Assembly: GCA_050011815.1 (NCBI GenBank)
Contig: JBEKIJ010000020.1
Location: 1-64,000, forward strand
DNA from: Chersky-840 sp050011815
Lineage (GTDB): Bacteria > Actinomycetota > Acidimicrobiia > Acidimicrobiales > UBA8190
DNA: 64,000 bases
Direction of reading: 5' to 3'
The translations under genes were made by a program, and so were the position numbers. Positions 8,343 through 17,015 of this stretch are shown here, piece after piece. Each line of letters opens with the position of its first letter. Within the stretch, counting starts at the first letter, position 1. The notes beneath the pieces are model-generated. The model saw nothing but the letters and a program-made list of their open reading frames with translations. It was not told where the DNA came from and searched no databases.

Positions 8343-9077
8343 ATGCCTTTTCCCCGCCGGTTGCTCACCGAAGACGAAGACGTCGTCGTCGAGATCCGGC
8401 CGCACTGGGCGTTTCTCGGCAAGCCCCTCGTGACGGCGGTGGCCGTCGTGACCTTGGCGATCGCGGTGATGGTGGCCTTCTCCAATGCCCCTCCCGCCGT
8501 CTTGTACGTCCTCCTCGTCCTGGTGGGGTGCGCGGCGCTGTGGCTGTCGGGGCGGCTCATCCGCTGGTTCGCCACCAGCCTGGTGATCACCACCACCCGC
8601 ATCGTGCAGCGCTCGGGCGTCTTCGGTCGCACCGGGCTCGAGCTCCGACTCGAGCGCGTCAACCAGTTGTCGTATCACCAGTCCATCCTCGATCGGATGC
8701 TGCGGACCGGTGAGCTGCACGTCGAGATGGGGGGAGAGACCGGTGTGGTGGTCTTCGACCGCGTCCCTCGCCCCGGCGCGGTACAGAGCATCATCACCGA
8801 GCAGATCGACGCCCTACGCCACCGGTCGGTCGTGCCGGTGGCGGCGGGGCCCGTCGACGCCCTGTGGGACGAGGCCGGACCGGCCGGGCCCCGGGGCGCG
8901 AGGCTCGGGATCAGCGATGACACGCCGCCTTCGGGTATCGCCCGTAGCATCCGAGCCGCCCACGGCGACGACAGCGTGGCCGATCGCCTCATGCAACTCG
9001 ACGAGCTCCGTCGCCGGGGCATCGTCACCGACGAGGAGTTCACCTCCAAGAAAGCCGAGCTGCTCGACCGACTGTGA
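8343..9077 (+). CDS. Membrane protein with bacterial PH domain and C-terminal SHOCT
   Basis: 244 aa, not assigned to a pathway. Two hydrophobic segments (about 27-45 and 52-70) follow a short N-terminus. A bPH2/YdbT-type PH domain comes next, with the typical TTTRIVQRSGVFGR and ELRLERVNQLSYHQSILDR strings. The last 35 residues (ADRLMQLDELRRRGIVTDEEFTSKKAELL) form a SHOCT domain, a short oligomerisation helix pair common at protein C-termini. Probably inner-membrane with a cytosolic PH fold. Start ATG 8343 is chosen from the homologous MPFPRRLLTEDE beginning and the -10-like TACGCT. Confidence 0.85.
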   Translation: MPFPRRLLTEDEDVVVEIRPHWAFLGKPLVTAVAVVTLAIAVMVAFSNAPPAVLYVLLVLVGCAALWLSGRLIRWFATSLVITTTRIVQRSGVFGRTGLELRLERVNQLSYHQSILDRMLRTGELHVEMGGETGVVVFDRVPRPGAVQSIITEQIDALRHRSVVPVAAGPVDALWDEAGPAGPRGARLGISDDTPPSGIARSIRAAHGDDSVADRLMQLDELRRRGIVTDEEFTSKKAELLDRL

Positions 9078-9118
9078 TCGAGGGCGCCTGCGTGGGCGGT
9101 GACCGGCGTTCGGTCAGA

Positions 9119-10183
9119 TCACGAGGCGTCGATGAGGTGCGCGCCCCGGGCGGCGCGGACCCGCCATGCCGGGGTGGTGAAGCCGTCGATGTCGATGGCG
9201 CCGGGGGCGGCCAGCGCCACCACGCATCCGCCGAATCCGGCCCCGGTCAGCCGGGCCCCGTAGACGCCGGGTCGTCCGACGAGGGTCTCCACCAAGGCGT
9301 CGAGCCCGGGGGTCGACACCTCGAAGTCCTGTGCCAGGCTGGTATGGCTGGCGGTCATGAGCCGCCCTGCTTCGGGCAGATCGCCGGCGACCAGGGCAGC
9401 CGCGAACAGACGCACCCGGTCGCATTCGCTCACCACGTGGCGGGCCCGGCGACGCAACAGGGCGTCGGGGATCGCCCCCGCGACGTGTTGGTCGAGGTGT
9501 CCGAGGGGCCCGAGCCGATGGGCCGCCGCCTCGCACTCCGCCCGGCGCTGGGCGTAGGCGGAGCCGTGGAGCGATCGCGTCTCGCCCGAATGCACCACCA
9601 CGATCTCGGCGTCCTCGGGCACGACGACCGGCTCCATCGACAGGTCGGTGAAGTCGATCAGCAGGGCGTACCCCTCCTGCGCGGCGCTGACCACCAGTTG
9701 GTCCATGATCCCCGTCGGCACCCCGGTGGCGGCCTGCTCGGCATGCTGGCAGGCGCGGGCCAGGGTCACGGGCTCGGCCTCGCACCCCAGCACCAGGGCG
9801 AGGGCCACCTCGAGCGCCGCGCTCGAGGACAGCCCCGCCCCGACGGGGAGGGTGGTCACCACCGTGCCGTGCCCGCCCGAGGGGGGACGGACGACCGACG
9901 CCACCGCAGCCACGTACCGGGCCCAGGGCGGCTCGAGGGCTCCGAGCAGACGGGGGTCCAAGGAGAGGTGCACGTCGACGTCGGCGGGATGCGGGTCATG
10001 CGAGGACGTCAGCACGATGCGGGTGCCCCCGTCGGCGGTGAAGGTCACGGTGGTGCCGAGGTCGACGGCCATGGGCAGGGCGACACCCTGGTTGTAGTCG
10101 GTGTGGTCGCCGATGAGGTTGACCCGCCCCGGACTGTGGGCGCCTACGGGGGCGCCGTGCCCTGGTGGGGTGGGTCCGGTCAT
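9119..10183 (-). CDS. galK: Galactokinase (GHMP kinase family)
   Basis: Phosphorylates galactose, or a related sugar, at C1 using ATP, the first step of the Leloir pathway. 354 aa, slightly short. The galactokinase signature is clear: SPGRVNLIGDHTDYNQG near the N-terminus, the GHMP ATP loop LPVGAGLSSSAALEVA, and C-terminal GAGFGGCVVAL. No galT or galE is nearby, so sugar specificity is from family resemblance alone. The ATG at 10183 is preferred over the GTG at 10192 because a CATGCT -10-like element ends directly at the latter. Transcribed divergently from the next hydrolase. Confidence 0.86.
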   Translation of the reverse strand: MTGPTPPGHGAPVGAHSPGRVNLIGDHTDYNQGVALPMAVDLGTTVTFTADGGTRIVLTSSHDPHPADVDVHLSLDPRLLGALEPPWARYVAAVASVVRPPSGGHGTVVTTLPVGAGLSSSAALEVALALVLGCEAEPVTLARACQHAEQAATGVPTGIMDQLVVSAAQEGYALLIDFTDLSMEPVVVPEDAEIVVVHSGETRSLHGSAYAQRRAECEAAAHRLGPLGHLDQHVAGAIPDALLRRRARHVVSECDRVRLFAAALVAGDLPEAGRLMTASHTSLAQDFEVSTPGLDALVETLVGRPGVYGARLTGAGFGGCVVALAAPGAIDIDGFTTPAWRVRAARGAHLIDAS

Positions 10184-10192
10184 CGCCGGCAC

Positions 10193-10198
10193 AGCATG
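10193..10198 (-). promoter_or_regulatory. Possible -10 element for galK
   Basis: CATGCT on the minus strand ends 9 nt before the ATG at 10183. It is a weaker match to the TANNNT pattern seen elsewhere. Confidence 0.25.
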
Positions 10199-10245
10199 GC
10201 ACGACCGGTTTGACCCCCACCGGCCCCTGCGACCAGCATCCGGGC

Positions 10246-11157
10246 ATGGAGCACGCCAAGGTAGCGACGGGCGTCGAGCTGTGTCACGAGCTGCTCGGCG
10301 AGCCCGGGGACCCCGTCGTCGTCCTCATCGCCGGCCTCGGTCGCCAGCTCATCGGGTGGGACGATGCGTTCTGCGAGCTGTTGGGGGCAGCGGGCTTCAG
10401 GGTGTTGCGCTTCGACAATCGCGACGCCGGGTCGTCGACGCAGATCGAGGGGGGACCGCCCTTCGATCTCGCCGCGGCACGACGGGGCGGAGCCGCGGCG
10501 GTGGCCTACACGCTCGACGACATGGCCGACGACACCGTGGCGCTCCTCGACGCGCTGGACATCGACGCCGCGCACATGGTCGGCACCTCCCTGGGGGGCA
10601 TGATCGCCCAGGCCGTTGCCATCAGGCACCCCGCTCGGGTGCAGAGCCTGTGCTCGATCATGTCGACGACGGGTGCCGACGACGTCGGTCGGCCCAAGCC
10701 CGAGGCCATGGCGGTCGTCATGGACCGCCCGCCGGCGCAGCGTGACGCCTACGTCGCCTTCGAGCTCGCCAACTGTCGGATCATCGGGTCGCGTGGGGCT
10801 CTCGTCGACGAGGACTGGCGGCGGGGCCGTTTCGAGCGGTTCTTCGACCGCGGCATCCACCCCGCGGGGACCGCCCGCCAGATCATGGCCATGGTGGCGT
10901 CGGGCAGCCGCAGTGCCGCCCTGGCGGGGGTGCGGGTACCGACCGTCGTCATCCACGGCGACATCGACACGCTGGTTCCCCTGGACGGGGGCGAGGCCAC
11001 GGCCCGGGCCATCCCCGGAGCCCAGCTGGTCGTGATCCCGGACATGGGCCACGAGATCCCCCCGGCCGCCCAGCCCGAGGTGGTGGCCGCCATCGTCGCC
11101 AACGCCCGGCGAGCCACCGCCGGCCAGCCCAGCTCGGCCCTAGGGAGGACCCGGTGA
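10246..11157 (+). CDS. Alpha/beta hydrolase
   Basis: 303 aa. VVLIAGLGRQLIGWDD is the oxyanion region, LRFDNRDAGSST the early strand, VGTSLGGMIAQAVA the nucleophile elbow with Ser, HGDIDTLVP the acid strand and PDMGHEIP the catalytic His. This arrangement resembles the haloperoxidase/aclacinomycin esterase-like hydrolases common in actinobacteria. The start ATG at 10246 follows a CAGCAT element by 6 nt; an in-frame upstream start at 10165 overlaps galK. The TGA overlaps the GTG of the racemase gene (GTGA), so the two are coupled. It may hydrolyse an ester or CoA thioester in the same pathway; the substrate is unknown. Confidence 0.85.
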   Translation: MEHAKVATGVELCHELLGEPGDPVVVLIAGLGRQLIGWDDAFCELLGAAGFRVLRFDNRDAGSSTQIEGGPPFDLAAARRGGAAAVAYTLDDMADDTVALLDALDIDAAHMVGTSLGGMIAQAVAIRHPARVQSLCSIMSTTGADDVGRPKPEAMAVVMDRPPAQRDAYVAFELANCRIIGSRGALVDEDWRRGRFERFFDRGIHPAGTARQIMAMVASGSRSAALAGVRVPTVVIHGDIDTLVPLDGGEATARAIPGAQLVVIPDMGHEIPPAAQPEVVAAIVANARRATAGQPSSALGRTR

Positions 11158-12299
11158 CCGGGCCCCTGGAGGGCATCAGGGTGGTCGAGCTGGCCGGGAT
11201 CGGGCCGGGTCCCTACACCTGCATGCTCCTGGCCGACGCCGGAGCCGACGTGATCCGCGTGGACCGGGCCACGGGGAACCCACCCCCGCCGTCGGCCGGC
11301 CCGCACTGGGACCTGCTCAACCGGAGCCGCCCCTCGGTCGCCGTCGACCTCAAGCACCCCGAGGGGGTGGCGCTGGTCCTCGACCTGGTCGAGGAGGCCG
11401 ACGGCTTGGTCGAGGGATGGCGCCCGGGCGTGGCCGAACGCCTCGGCATCGGGCCCGAGCCCTGCCTGGAACGCAACCCCCGGCTCGTCTACGGGCGCAT
11501 GACGGGATGGGGACAAGACGGGCCCCTGGCCTCGGCGGCCGGGCACGACATCAACTACATCGCGCTGGCCGGTGCCCTGTGGCCCATCGGCAGGGTCGGG
11601 GAACGGCCCGTGCCGCCGCTCAACCTGGTGGGCGATTTCGGGGGTGGTGGGATGGTGCTCGCCTTCGGGATGTGCGCGGCGATGCTCGAGGCGCAACGTT
11701 CGGGACGGGGTCAGGTCGTCGACGCGGCCATGATCGACGGGGCGGCCTCGCTCATGACCATGACCTTCGCGTTCCGCCAACTGGGGCTGTGGGGCGAAGG
11801 TCGAGGTGTGAACATCCTCGATACCGGCGCGCCGTTCTACGAGGTGTACGACACGAGCGACGGCAAATGGTTCTGCGTGGGCGCCATCGAACCGCAGTTC
11901 TACGCCGAGTTGCTGAAGGTCCTCGGCCTCGAGGGCGAGGACCTTCCGGCCCAGAACGACCGGGAGCACTGGCCCGCCACCAAGGAGCGCTTCGCGGCGA
12001 TCTTCCGCACCCGGACGCGCGACGAGTGGGCCGACGCCTTTGCCGGGACCGACGGCTGCGGCGCCCCCGTGCTGTCGCCGTGGGAGGCCCACACCCACCC
12101 CCACAACGTCCGCCGCGCCACCTTCGTCGAGGTGGAAGGGGTGGTCCAGCCCGGTCCCGTGCCCCGGTTCAGCCGGACCCCGGCGGCCGTGCACAAGCCG
12201 CCTTCGGTCGCGGGAGGTGACGCCCTCGAGGCCCTCACCTCGTGGGGGATCGCCGCCGGCCGGGTCGCGGCGTTACGCGAGAGCGGCGCCGTCGACTGA
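11154..12299 (+). CDS. Alpha-methylacyl-CoA racemase (CoA-transferase family III)
   Basis: 381 aa, cytosolic. Interconverts R- and S-2-methylacyl-CoA so that branched acyl chains (sterol side chains, methyl-branched fatty acids) can enter beta-oxidation. It follows the mycobacterial MCR pattern: GRMTGWGQDGPL, then AGHDINYIALAGAL with the catalytic His (here His131), and PLNLVGDFGGGGM with the catalytic Asp (Asp161). RGQVVDAAMIDGAASL is also typical. Starts with GTG overlapping the preceding hydrolase stop. The pairing with a hydrolase suggests acyl-CoA turnover. Confidence 0.92.
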   Translation: MTGPLEGIRVVELAGIGPGPYTCMLLADAGADVIRVDRATGNPPPPSAGPHWDLLNRSRPSVAVDLKHPEGVALVLDLVEEADGLVEGWRPGVAERLGIGPEPCLERNPRLVYGRMTGWGQDGPLASAAGHDINYIALAGALWPIGRVGERPVPPLNLVGDFGGGGMVLAFGMCAAMLEAQRSGRGQVVDAAMIDGAASLMTMTFAFRQLGLWGEGRGVNILDTGAPFYEVYDTSDGKWFCVGAIEPQFYAELLKVLGLEGEDLPAQNDREHWPATKERFAAIFRTRTRDEWADAFAGTDGCGAPVLSPWEAHTHPHNVRRATFVEVEGVVQPGPVPRFSRTPAAVHKPPSVAGGDALEALTSWGIAAGRVAALRESGAVD

Positions 12300-12305
12300 G
12301 GTCGG

Positions 12306-12542
12306 TCAGAGGTTGACGACGGGGCAGGTCACGGTGCGGGTGATGCCCTCGATGAGCTGGATGTGGCTCACCACCATCCGCCCGAGATCGTCCACCGAGG
12401 CGGCCTCGGTGCGCACGATCACGTCATAGGGACCGGTGACATCCTCGGCCGAGACCACTCCGTCGATGCCACGGACCTGCTGCGCAACATGGGCCGCCTT
12501 GCCGACCTCGGTCTGGATCAGCACGTATGCGGTTACCGCCAT
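12306..12542 (-). CDS. Stand-alone Lrp/AsnC ligand-binding (RAM) domain protein
   Basis: 78 aa that consist only of the RAM (AsnC_trans_reg) effector fold: AYVLIQTEVGKAAHV, GVVSAEDVTGPYDVIV and a final beta strand. There is no helix-turn-helix. Such proteins form dimers or higher rings that bind amino acids. They are thought to modulate full-length Lrp proteins or enzymes, but no partner is visible nearby. ATG start with GGAGGGA 6-9 nt upstream; its -10-like element TACCAT lies about 50 nt upstream, facing away from the MFS gene. Confidence 0.88.
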   Translation of the reverse strand: MAVTAYVLIQTEVGKAAHVAQQVRGIDGVVSAEDVTGPYDVIVRTEAASVDDLGRMVVSHIQLIEGITRTVTCPVVNL

Positions 12543-12590
12543 CGTCGTCCCTCCCTCGAGCCGACCCGCGGGGGTGCCGGGTCTCTCGTC

Positions 12591-12596
12591 ATGGTA
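12591..12596 (-). promoter_or_regulatory. Probable -10 element for the RAM-domain gene
   Basis: TACCAT on the minus strand implies a leader of about 40 nt containing the Shine-Dalgarno. The opposing MFS promoter begins 30 nt away. Confidence 0.35.
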
Positions 12597-12625
12597 GTGG
12601 TGACCGGACCGCCGCTACCTGGTCG

Positions 12626-12631
12626 TAGTGT
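12626..12631 (+). promoter_or_regulatory. Leaderless-type -10 element for the MFS gene
   Basis: TAGTGT ends 6 nt before the GTG at 12638, with no Shine-Dalgarno between them. Confidence 0.45.
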
Positions 12632-12637
12632 GGCCCC

Positions 12638-13966
12638 GTGGTAGGTCGAGGGCGTGAGGCGTCGACCCGCATCGCGCGCCAGGTGCGCGATGCCTTCGCA
12701 GCCCTCCTCGACCAGAAGACCCCGTTCGGCCGGCTGGCCCTGACCCACGTGGTGCTCACCGCCGGGGACGCCCTGCTCACCGTGTCGCTGGCGGGGTCGA
12801 TCTTCTTCAAGGTGTCGACGGGTGAGGCCCGGAGCAAGGTGATCCTCTACCTGTTGCTCACCATGGCGCCTTTCGCGGTGGTGGCGCCGCTGCTGGGGCC
12901 CATCATCGACCGCAGTCGCGGCGCGCGGCGGGCCACGGTGGTGGTCTCGACCGTCTGCCGTGCCGGGGTGAGCCTGGTCCTGGCGAACGACCTGCAGGGC
13001 CCGTTGCTGTACCCCCTCGCCTTCATCATGCTCGTGCTGTCCAAGGTGTACCTCGTCACCAAGGGCTCGCTCGTGCCCCTGGTCGTCGCGGCCTCGGAGC
13101 ATCCCGGCGGCGACGAGCTGGCCACGGCCAACGCCCGTCTGGGCCTGCTGTCGTCGCTCACCAGCCTGGTGGCGTCGATCCCGGCGATCGGTGTGTACGA
13201 GTTGCTCGGTGGGTCCTGGGTCTTGCGTCTGGACATGGTGGTGTTCGTCGTCGGCACCGTCGTCGCCCTGCGCCTGCCCGTGGGCCGACCACGGGGCCGG
13301 GTCCGGCACGAGGGGCTGGCGCCCGACCACACCCCCGTGGTGGCCGACGCCGCCGACACCTGGGACGAGGAGACCCCGATCGGGGCCCTCGGCCCGCGCG
13401 CCAACACCCATCCCGAGGTCCTCCTGGCCTTGTCCGCCATGTCGATCCTGCGGGGGCTGGTGGGGTTCTTGACGTTTCTGCTCGCCTTCTCGCTGCACAA
13501 GAACGGCAACGCCCCCGGGTGGTACGGGTTCATGTTGGTGTCCTCGGTGGCGGGCGCTCTTCTCGGCGTGGTGATCGTCCCCCGGGTGCGCAAGGTCTTG
13601 AGCGAGCCCGCCATGTTGGCGGTGTCGATCTGGGCCATCGCCCTGGCCGCGGTCCTCGTGGCCGCGGTGGGCGGCATCGCCATCCAGGCCTTCTTGGCCT
13701 TCGTCGTCGGGATCGCCAGTGCGGCCAGCAAGCCGGCCTTCGACGCCCTGGTGCAGCGCTATGTCCCGACGGCCGCGCAAGGCCGGGCCTTCGCGCGCTT
13801 CGAGACGAGGTTGCAGTTGGTGTGGGTGCTCGGTGCCTTCTTGCCCGTGGTGGTCAGCTTGCCGCTCATCTCCGGCGACGTCGTGATCGCGGCGGTCGCC
13901 GCGGTGACGGGGCTGTCCTACCTCACGAGCCGACGAGCCCTGCGCCACCGTTGGGTGGCACCCTGA
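12638..13966 (+). CDS. Major facilitator superfamily transporter
   Basis: 442 aa with about 10-12 hydrophobic segments. The loop after the second core helix, GPIIDRSRGARRATVVVSTV, matches the MFS loop 2-3 pattern (GxxxDRxxRR). A long polar cytosolic loop at about residues 208-255 separates the two halves. The substrate cannot be read from sequence; the general look is that of MFS drug or metabolite exporters, sometimes annotated MFS_3. It is a single gene, convergent with pckG, with 19 nt between the stops. Confidence 0.85.
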   Translation: MVGRGREASTRIARQVRDAFAALLDQKTPFGRLALTHVVLTAGDALLTVSLAGSIFFKVSTGEARSKVILYLLLTMAPFAVVAPLLGPIIDRSRGARRATVVVSTVCRAGVSLVLANDLQGPLLYPLAFIMLVLSKVYLVTKGSLVPLVVAASEHPGGDELATANARLGLLSSLTSLVASIPAIGVYELLGGSWVLRLDMVVFVVGTVVALRLPVGRPRGRVRHEGLAPDHTPVVADAADTWDEETPIGALGPRANTHPEVLLALSAMSILRGLVGFLTFLLAFSLHKNGNAPGWYGFMLVSSVAGALLGVVIVPRVRKVLSEPAMLAVSIWAIALAAVLVAAVGGIAIQAFLAFVVGIASAASKPAFDALVQRYVPTAAQGRAFARFETRLQLVWVLGAFLPVVVSLPLISGDVVIAAVAAVTGLSYLTSRRALRHRWVAP

Positions 13967-13985
13967 CGATTAGGACGGCGGGCGA

Positions 13986-15776
13986 TCAGGACAGCCGGTG
14001 CTCCAGGGCGTCGAGCTGCTCGCCGAGCTCCACCGGGAGCCGTTCTCCGAAGCGGGCGTAGAACTCCCCGATGAGGGGGACCTCGCGACGCCACTCGTCG
14101 GCGTCCACCCGGAGCAGCTCTGCCATGTCCTGTTCGGGCACGCCGAGCCCGTCACCGTCGAGGGCACCGGGGGCGGGGACGTTGCCGATGGGAGTGGCCG
14201 TCGCCTCGGCCCTTCCCGCCGTTCGTTGCACGATCCAGGCGAGCACGCGCGAGTTCTCCCCGAAGCCCGGCCACAGGAAATGCCCCTCGGCGTCCTTGCG
14301 GAACCAGTTCACGTAGTAGACGCGGGGAAGGTTGGCGGCGTCGGTGGACTTGCCGATGCGGAGCCAATGGGCGAAGTAGTCGGCCATGTTGTACCCGCAG
14401 AACGGCAGCATGGCGAAGGGGTCGCGCCGCAGGTTGCCGACCGCTCCGGCCGCCGCCGCGGTCGTCTCCGACGACAGGATCGATCCGAGGAACACCCCGT
14501 GGGCCCAGTCGAAGGACTCGGTCACCAGGGGGACCACCGAGCCGCGCCGGCCCCCGAAGAGGATGGCGGAGATGGGCACGCCCCGAGGGTCCTCCCACTC
14601 CGGGGCGCAGGCCGGATTCTGTTGGGCCGGCACCGTGAAGCGGGCGTTGGGATGGGCGGCGGGCGTCTCGGAGTCCGGTGTCCAGTCGTTGCCCCGCCAG
14701 TCGGTGAGATGGGCGGGGGGTGTGTCGGTCATGCCCTCCCACCACACGTCGCCGTCGTCGGTGAGGGCGGTGTTGGTGAAGATGCCGTTGCTGTGCATCA
14801 TCTCCATGGCGTTGGGGTTGGTCTTCATGCCCGTGCCCGGTGCCACCCCGAAGAACCCAGCTTCGGGGTTGATGGCGTAGAGGCGGCCGTCGTCGCCGAA
14901 TTTCATCCAGCAGATGTCGTCCCCGATGGTCTCCACCTTCCAGCCCGGGATGGTGGGGACGAGCATGGCCAGGTTGGTCTTGCCGCACGCCGAAGGGAAG
15001 GCGCCGGTCACGTAGCGGACGTCGCCCTCGGGCGAGGTGAGCTTGAGGATGAGCATGTGCTCGGCGAGCCAGTGGTCGTCACGCGCCATCGCCGATGCGA
15101 TGCGCAGGGCGAAGCATTTCTTCCCGAGGAGGGCGTTGCCGCCGTAGCCCGATCCGTAGGACCAGATCTCGCGTGTCTCGGGGAAGTGCACGATGTACTT
15201 GCGCTCGGCATCGCACGGCCACGGCACGTCGGCCTGGCCGGGCTCCAGGGGATGCCCGACCGAATGCATACAGGGCACGAACTCTCCGTCGGCCCCGAGC
15301 ACCTCGAGCGCCGGTGTCCCCATGCGGGTCATGATCCGCATGGACACCACCACATAGGGGGAGTCGGTGATCTCGACACCGATGTGGGCGATCGGTGAGC
15401 CCAGAGGTCCCATCGAGAAGGGCACGACGTACATCGTGCGCCCCCGCATGGAGCCCTTGAAGAGGTCGGTGAGGGTGGCCCGCATCTCGTCGGGGTCGCG
15501 CCAGTTGTTGGTGGGACCGGCGTCGTCTTCGTTCTTGGAGCAGATGAACGTGCGGTCCTCGACGCGGGCCACGTCTCCGGGATCGGAGCGGGCCCAGTAG
15601 CTGTTGGGCCGCTTGGACTGCGAGAGCCGGGTGAAGGTGCCGTTGTCGACGAGCAGCTGGCACAGCCGCTCGTACTCGGCGTCGCTCCCGTCACACCACT
15701 CGACCTGGTCGGCCCCGGTGAGGGTGGCCGCTTCCTCGACCCAGGCGAGGAGCTTTCGGTTGGCGGTGGGCGGCAT
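13986..15776 (-). CDS. pckG: Phosphoenolpyruvate carboxykinase (GTP)
   Basis: Interconverts oxaloacetate plus GTP with phosphoenolpyruvate, CO2 and GDP; the link between the TCA cycle and gluconeogenesis. 596 aa, normal for the GTP class. YGSGYGGNALLGKKCFALRI, the kinase loop FPSACGKTNLAM, the DDICWMKFGDDGRLYAINPE metal segment and NWFRKD near the C-terminus are visible. ATG at 15776 fits the family N-terminus. The 5' leader of about 115 nt runs back to a palindrome shared with thiL; AGAGGAC lies roughly 15 nt before the ATG. Confidence 0.97.
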   Translation of the reverse strand: MPPTANRKLLAWVEEAATLTGADQVEWCDGSDAEYERLCQLLVDNGTFTRLSQSKRPNSYWARSDPGDVARVEDRTFICSKNEDDAGPTNNWRDPDEMRATLTDLFKGSMRGRTMYVVPFSMGPLGSPIAHIGVEITDSPYVVVSMRIMTRMGTPALEVLGADGEFVPCMHSVGHPLEPGQADVPWPCDAERKYIVHFPETREIWSYGSGYGGNALLGKKCFALRIASAMARDDHWLAEHMLILKLTSPEGDVRYVTGAFPSACGKTNLAMLVPTIPGWKVETIGDDICWMKFGDDGRLYAINPEAGFFGVAPGTGMKTNPNAMEMMHSNGIFTNTALTDDGDVWWEGMTDTPPAHLTDWRGNDWTPDSETPAAHPNARFTVPAQQNPACAPEWEDPRGVPISAILFGGRRGSVVPLVTESFDWAHGVFLGSILSSETTAAAAGAVGNLRRDPFAMLPFCGYNMADYFAHWLRIGKSTDAANLPRVYYVNWFRKDAEGHFLWPGFGENSRVLAWIVQRTAGRAEATATPIGNVPAPGALDGDGLGVPEQDMAELLRVDADEWRREVPLIGEFYARFGERLPVELGEQLDALEHRLS

Positions 15777-15892
15777 GGTCGGGAGGTGTCCTCTCTGCCT
15801 CGGCGGGCGGGCGTTGGTCTGGGTCGTCGCGTCTCGGGCCCAAGAGGCCTCGGGGCGCGGCGGACAGAAACCCCGCGGTTGTTCGAGCACCT

Positions 15893-15909
15893 CCAATGCT
15901 AGGCATTGG
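15893..15909. promoter_or_regulatory. Perfect palindrome holding the divergent pckG/thiL promoters
   Basis: CCAATGC-TAG-GCATTGG is a perfect 7-bp inverted repeat with a 3-bp centre. On the plus strand TAGGCA (15900-15905) is 6 nt before the thiL ATG. On the minus strand TAGCAT (15901-15896) faces pckG. The two -10-like hexamers overlap, so this may be a symmetrical bidirectional promoter, an operator, or both. Confidence 0.55.
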
Positions 15910-15911
15910 CG

Positions 15912-16904
15912 ATGGGCTCTCCCAAGTCTCGGGCCACGCCTCGTGGCCAATCGGAGACAGCCGGCGGAAAAGGGGGGGAGTTCGCCGCCATCGAGCGCCT
16001 GCGGCGCCTGCTCCCGGGTCCGCCGGCCGGCGAGGTGTGGATCGGCGACGACGCCGCCGTGCTCGGACCGGGACGGGGTCGCCAGATCCTGACCACCGAC
16101 CTGTCGGTCGCCGGCGTCCATGCCGACCTGGGGGTGATCGGCCTCGACGACCTGGGCTGGCGGGCGCTCGCCTCCGCCGTCAGCGACGTGGCCGCCATGG
16201 GGGGCCGGCCCGACGGTGCCGTGGTGGCGGTGGCCGGGCCACCGAGCACGGATCTGGAGCTGCTCTACGAGGGCGTGGCGGCGTCCTCACGAGCCCATGG
16301 GTGTCCCGTGGTGGGAGGCGATCTCTCCACCTCGAGCGTGCTGGTCGTGGCCGTGGCCGTGACCGGCCACGTGGAGGGGGAGCCGGGGCCGGTGCTGCGC
16401 CGGGGTGCCTCTCCCGGTGACCGGCTCCTCGTCACCGGACCCCTGGGGGCGGGGGCGGCGGGGCTGCGGGCGCTGCGAGGCGGACCGGGCGCCCGTGACG
16501 ACACGGCGCTGGCGATGGCCCACCGGCGGCCTCGGGCGCGGCTGGCCGAGGGTGAGACGGCGCGCCTGGCCGGTGCGAGCGCCATGATCGACATCTCCGA
16601 CGGGCTCCTGATCGATCTCGGCCATGTGGCCGACCAGTCGGGGGTGGGGTACCGCCTCGACGACGTCCCGGTGGCCCGGGGAGCGACCATCGAAGACGCC
16701 CTCGGTGGCGGGGAGGACTACGAGCTCATCGTGGCCACCCCCGATCCCGCGCGGTTGGAGGCCGCCTTCGCCACGGCGGGACTCCGAGCGCCGATCCGGA
16801 TCGGGTCGTGCACCGCCGACCGGGCCGAGCGCACCTTCGAAGGAGAGCCGACGGCGCCCCTCGGCTGGGAGCACTCGTGGGATGACCCGGGTTCTTCGCC
16901 CTAG
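15912..16904 (+). CDS. thiL: Thiamine-monophosphate kinase
   Basis: ATP-dependent phosphorylation of thiamine monophosphate to thiamine diphosphate, the last step of cofactor synthesis. 330 aa. Typical PurM/ThiL features are GDDAAVLGP, TTDLSVAGVHAD, the DDLGWRALASAVSDVAAMGG helix, VVGGDLSTS, MIDISDGLLIDLGH and GGEDYELI. The ATG at 15912 is used because TAGGCA of the palindrome ends 6 nt upstream; a TTG at 15906 lies inside the palindrome. No other thiamine gene is nearby. Divergent from pckG. Confidence 0.93.
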   Translation: MGSPKSRATPRGQSETAGGKGGEFAAIERLRRLLPGPPAGEVWIGDDAAVLGPGRGRQILTTDLSVAGVHADLGVIGLDDLGWRALASAVSDVAAMGGRPDGAVVAVAGPPSTDLELLYEGVAASSRAHGCPVVGGDLSTSSVLVVAVAVTGHVEGEPGPVLRRGASPGDRLLVTGPLGAGAAGLRALRGGPGARDDTALAMAHRRPRARLAEGETARLAGASAMIDISDGLLIDLGHVADQSGVGYRLDDVPVARGATIEDALGGGEDYELIVATPDPARLEAAFATAGLRAPIRIGSCTADRAERTFEGEPTAPLGWEHSWDDPGSSP

Positions 16905-16911
16905 TTGGCCC

Positions 16912-16917
16912 TAGGCT
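16912..16917 (+). promoter_or_regulatory. Candidate -10 element for the response-regulator gene
   Basis: TAGGCT sits just after the thiL stop within a CCTAG...CCTAGG repeat and would give a leader of roughly 90 nt before 17016. Confidence 0.3.
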
Positions 16918-17015
16918 CGAAGGTGTTGCGACACCGCCTCCCGGTCCCCGAGCGCTTGTCGGCACGAATCGGTCGTTTCGGGTCCAGCCTGGGGCGCCGG
17001 GGAGGTTGAGGTGCG

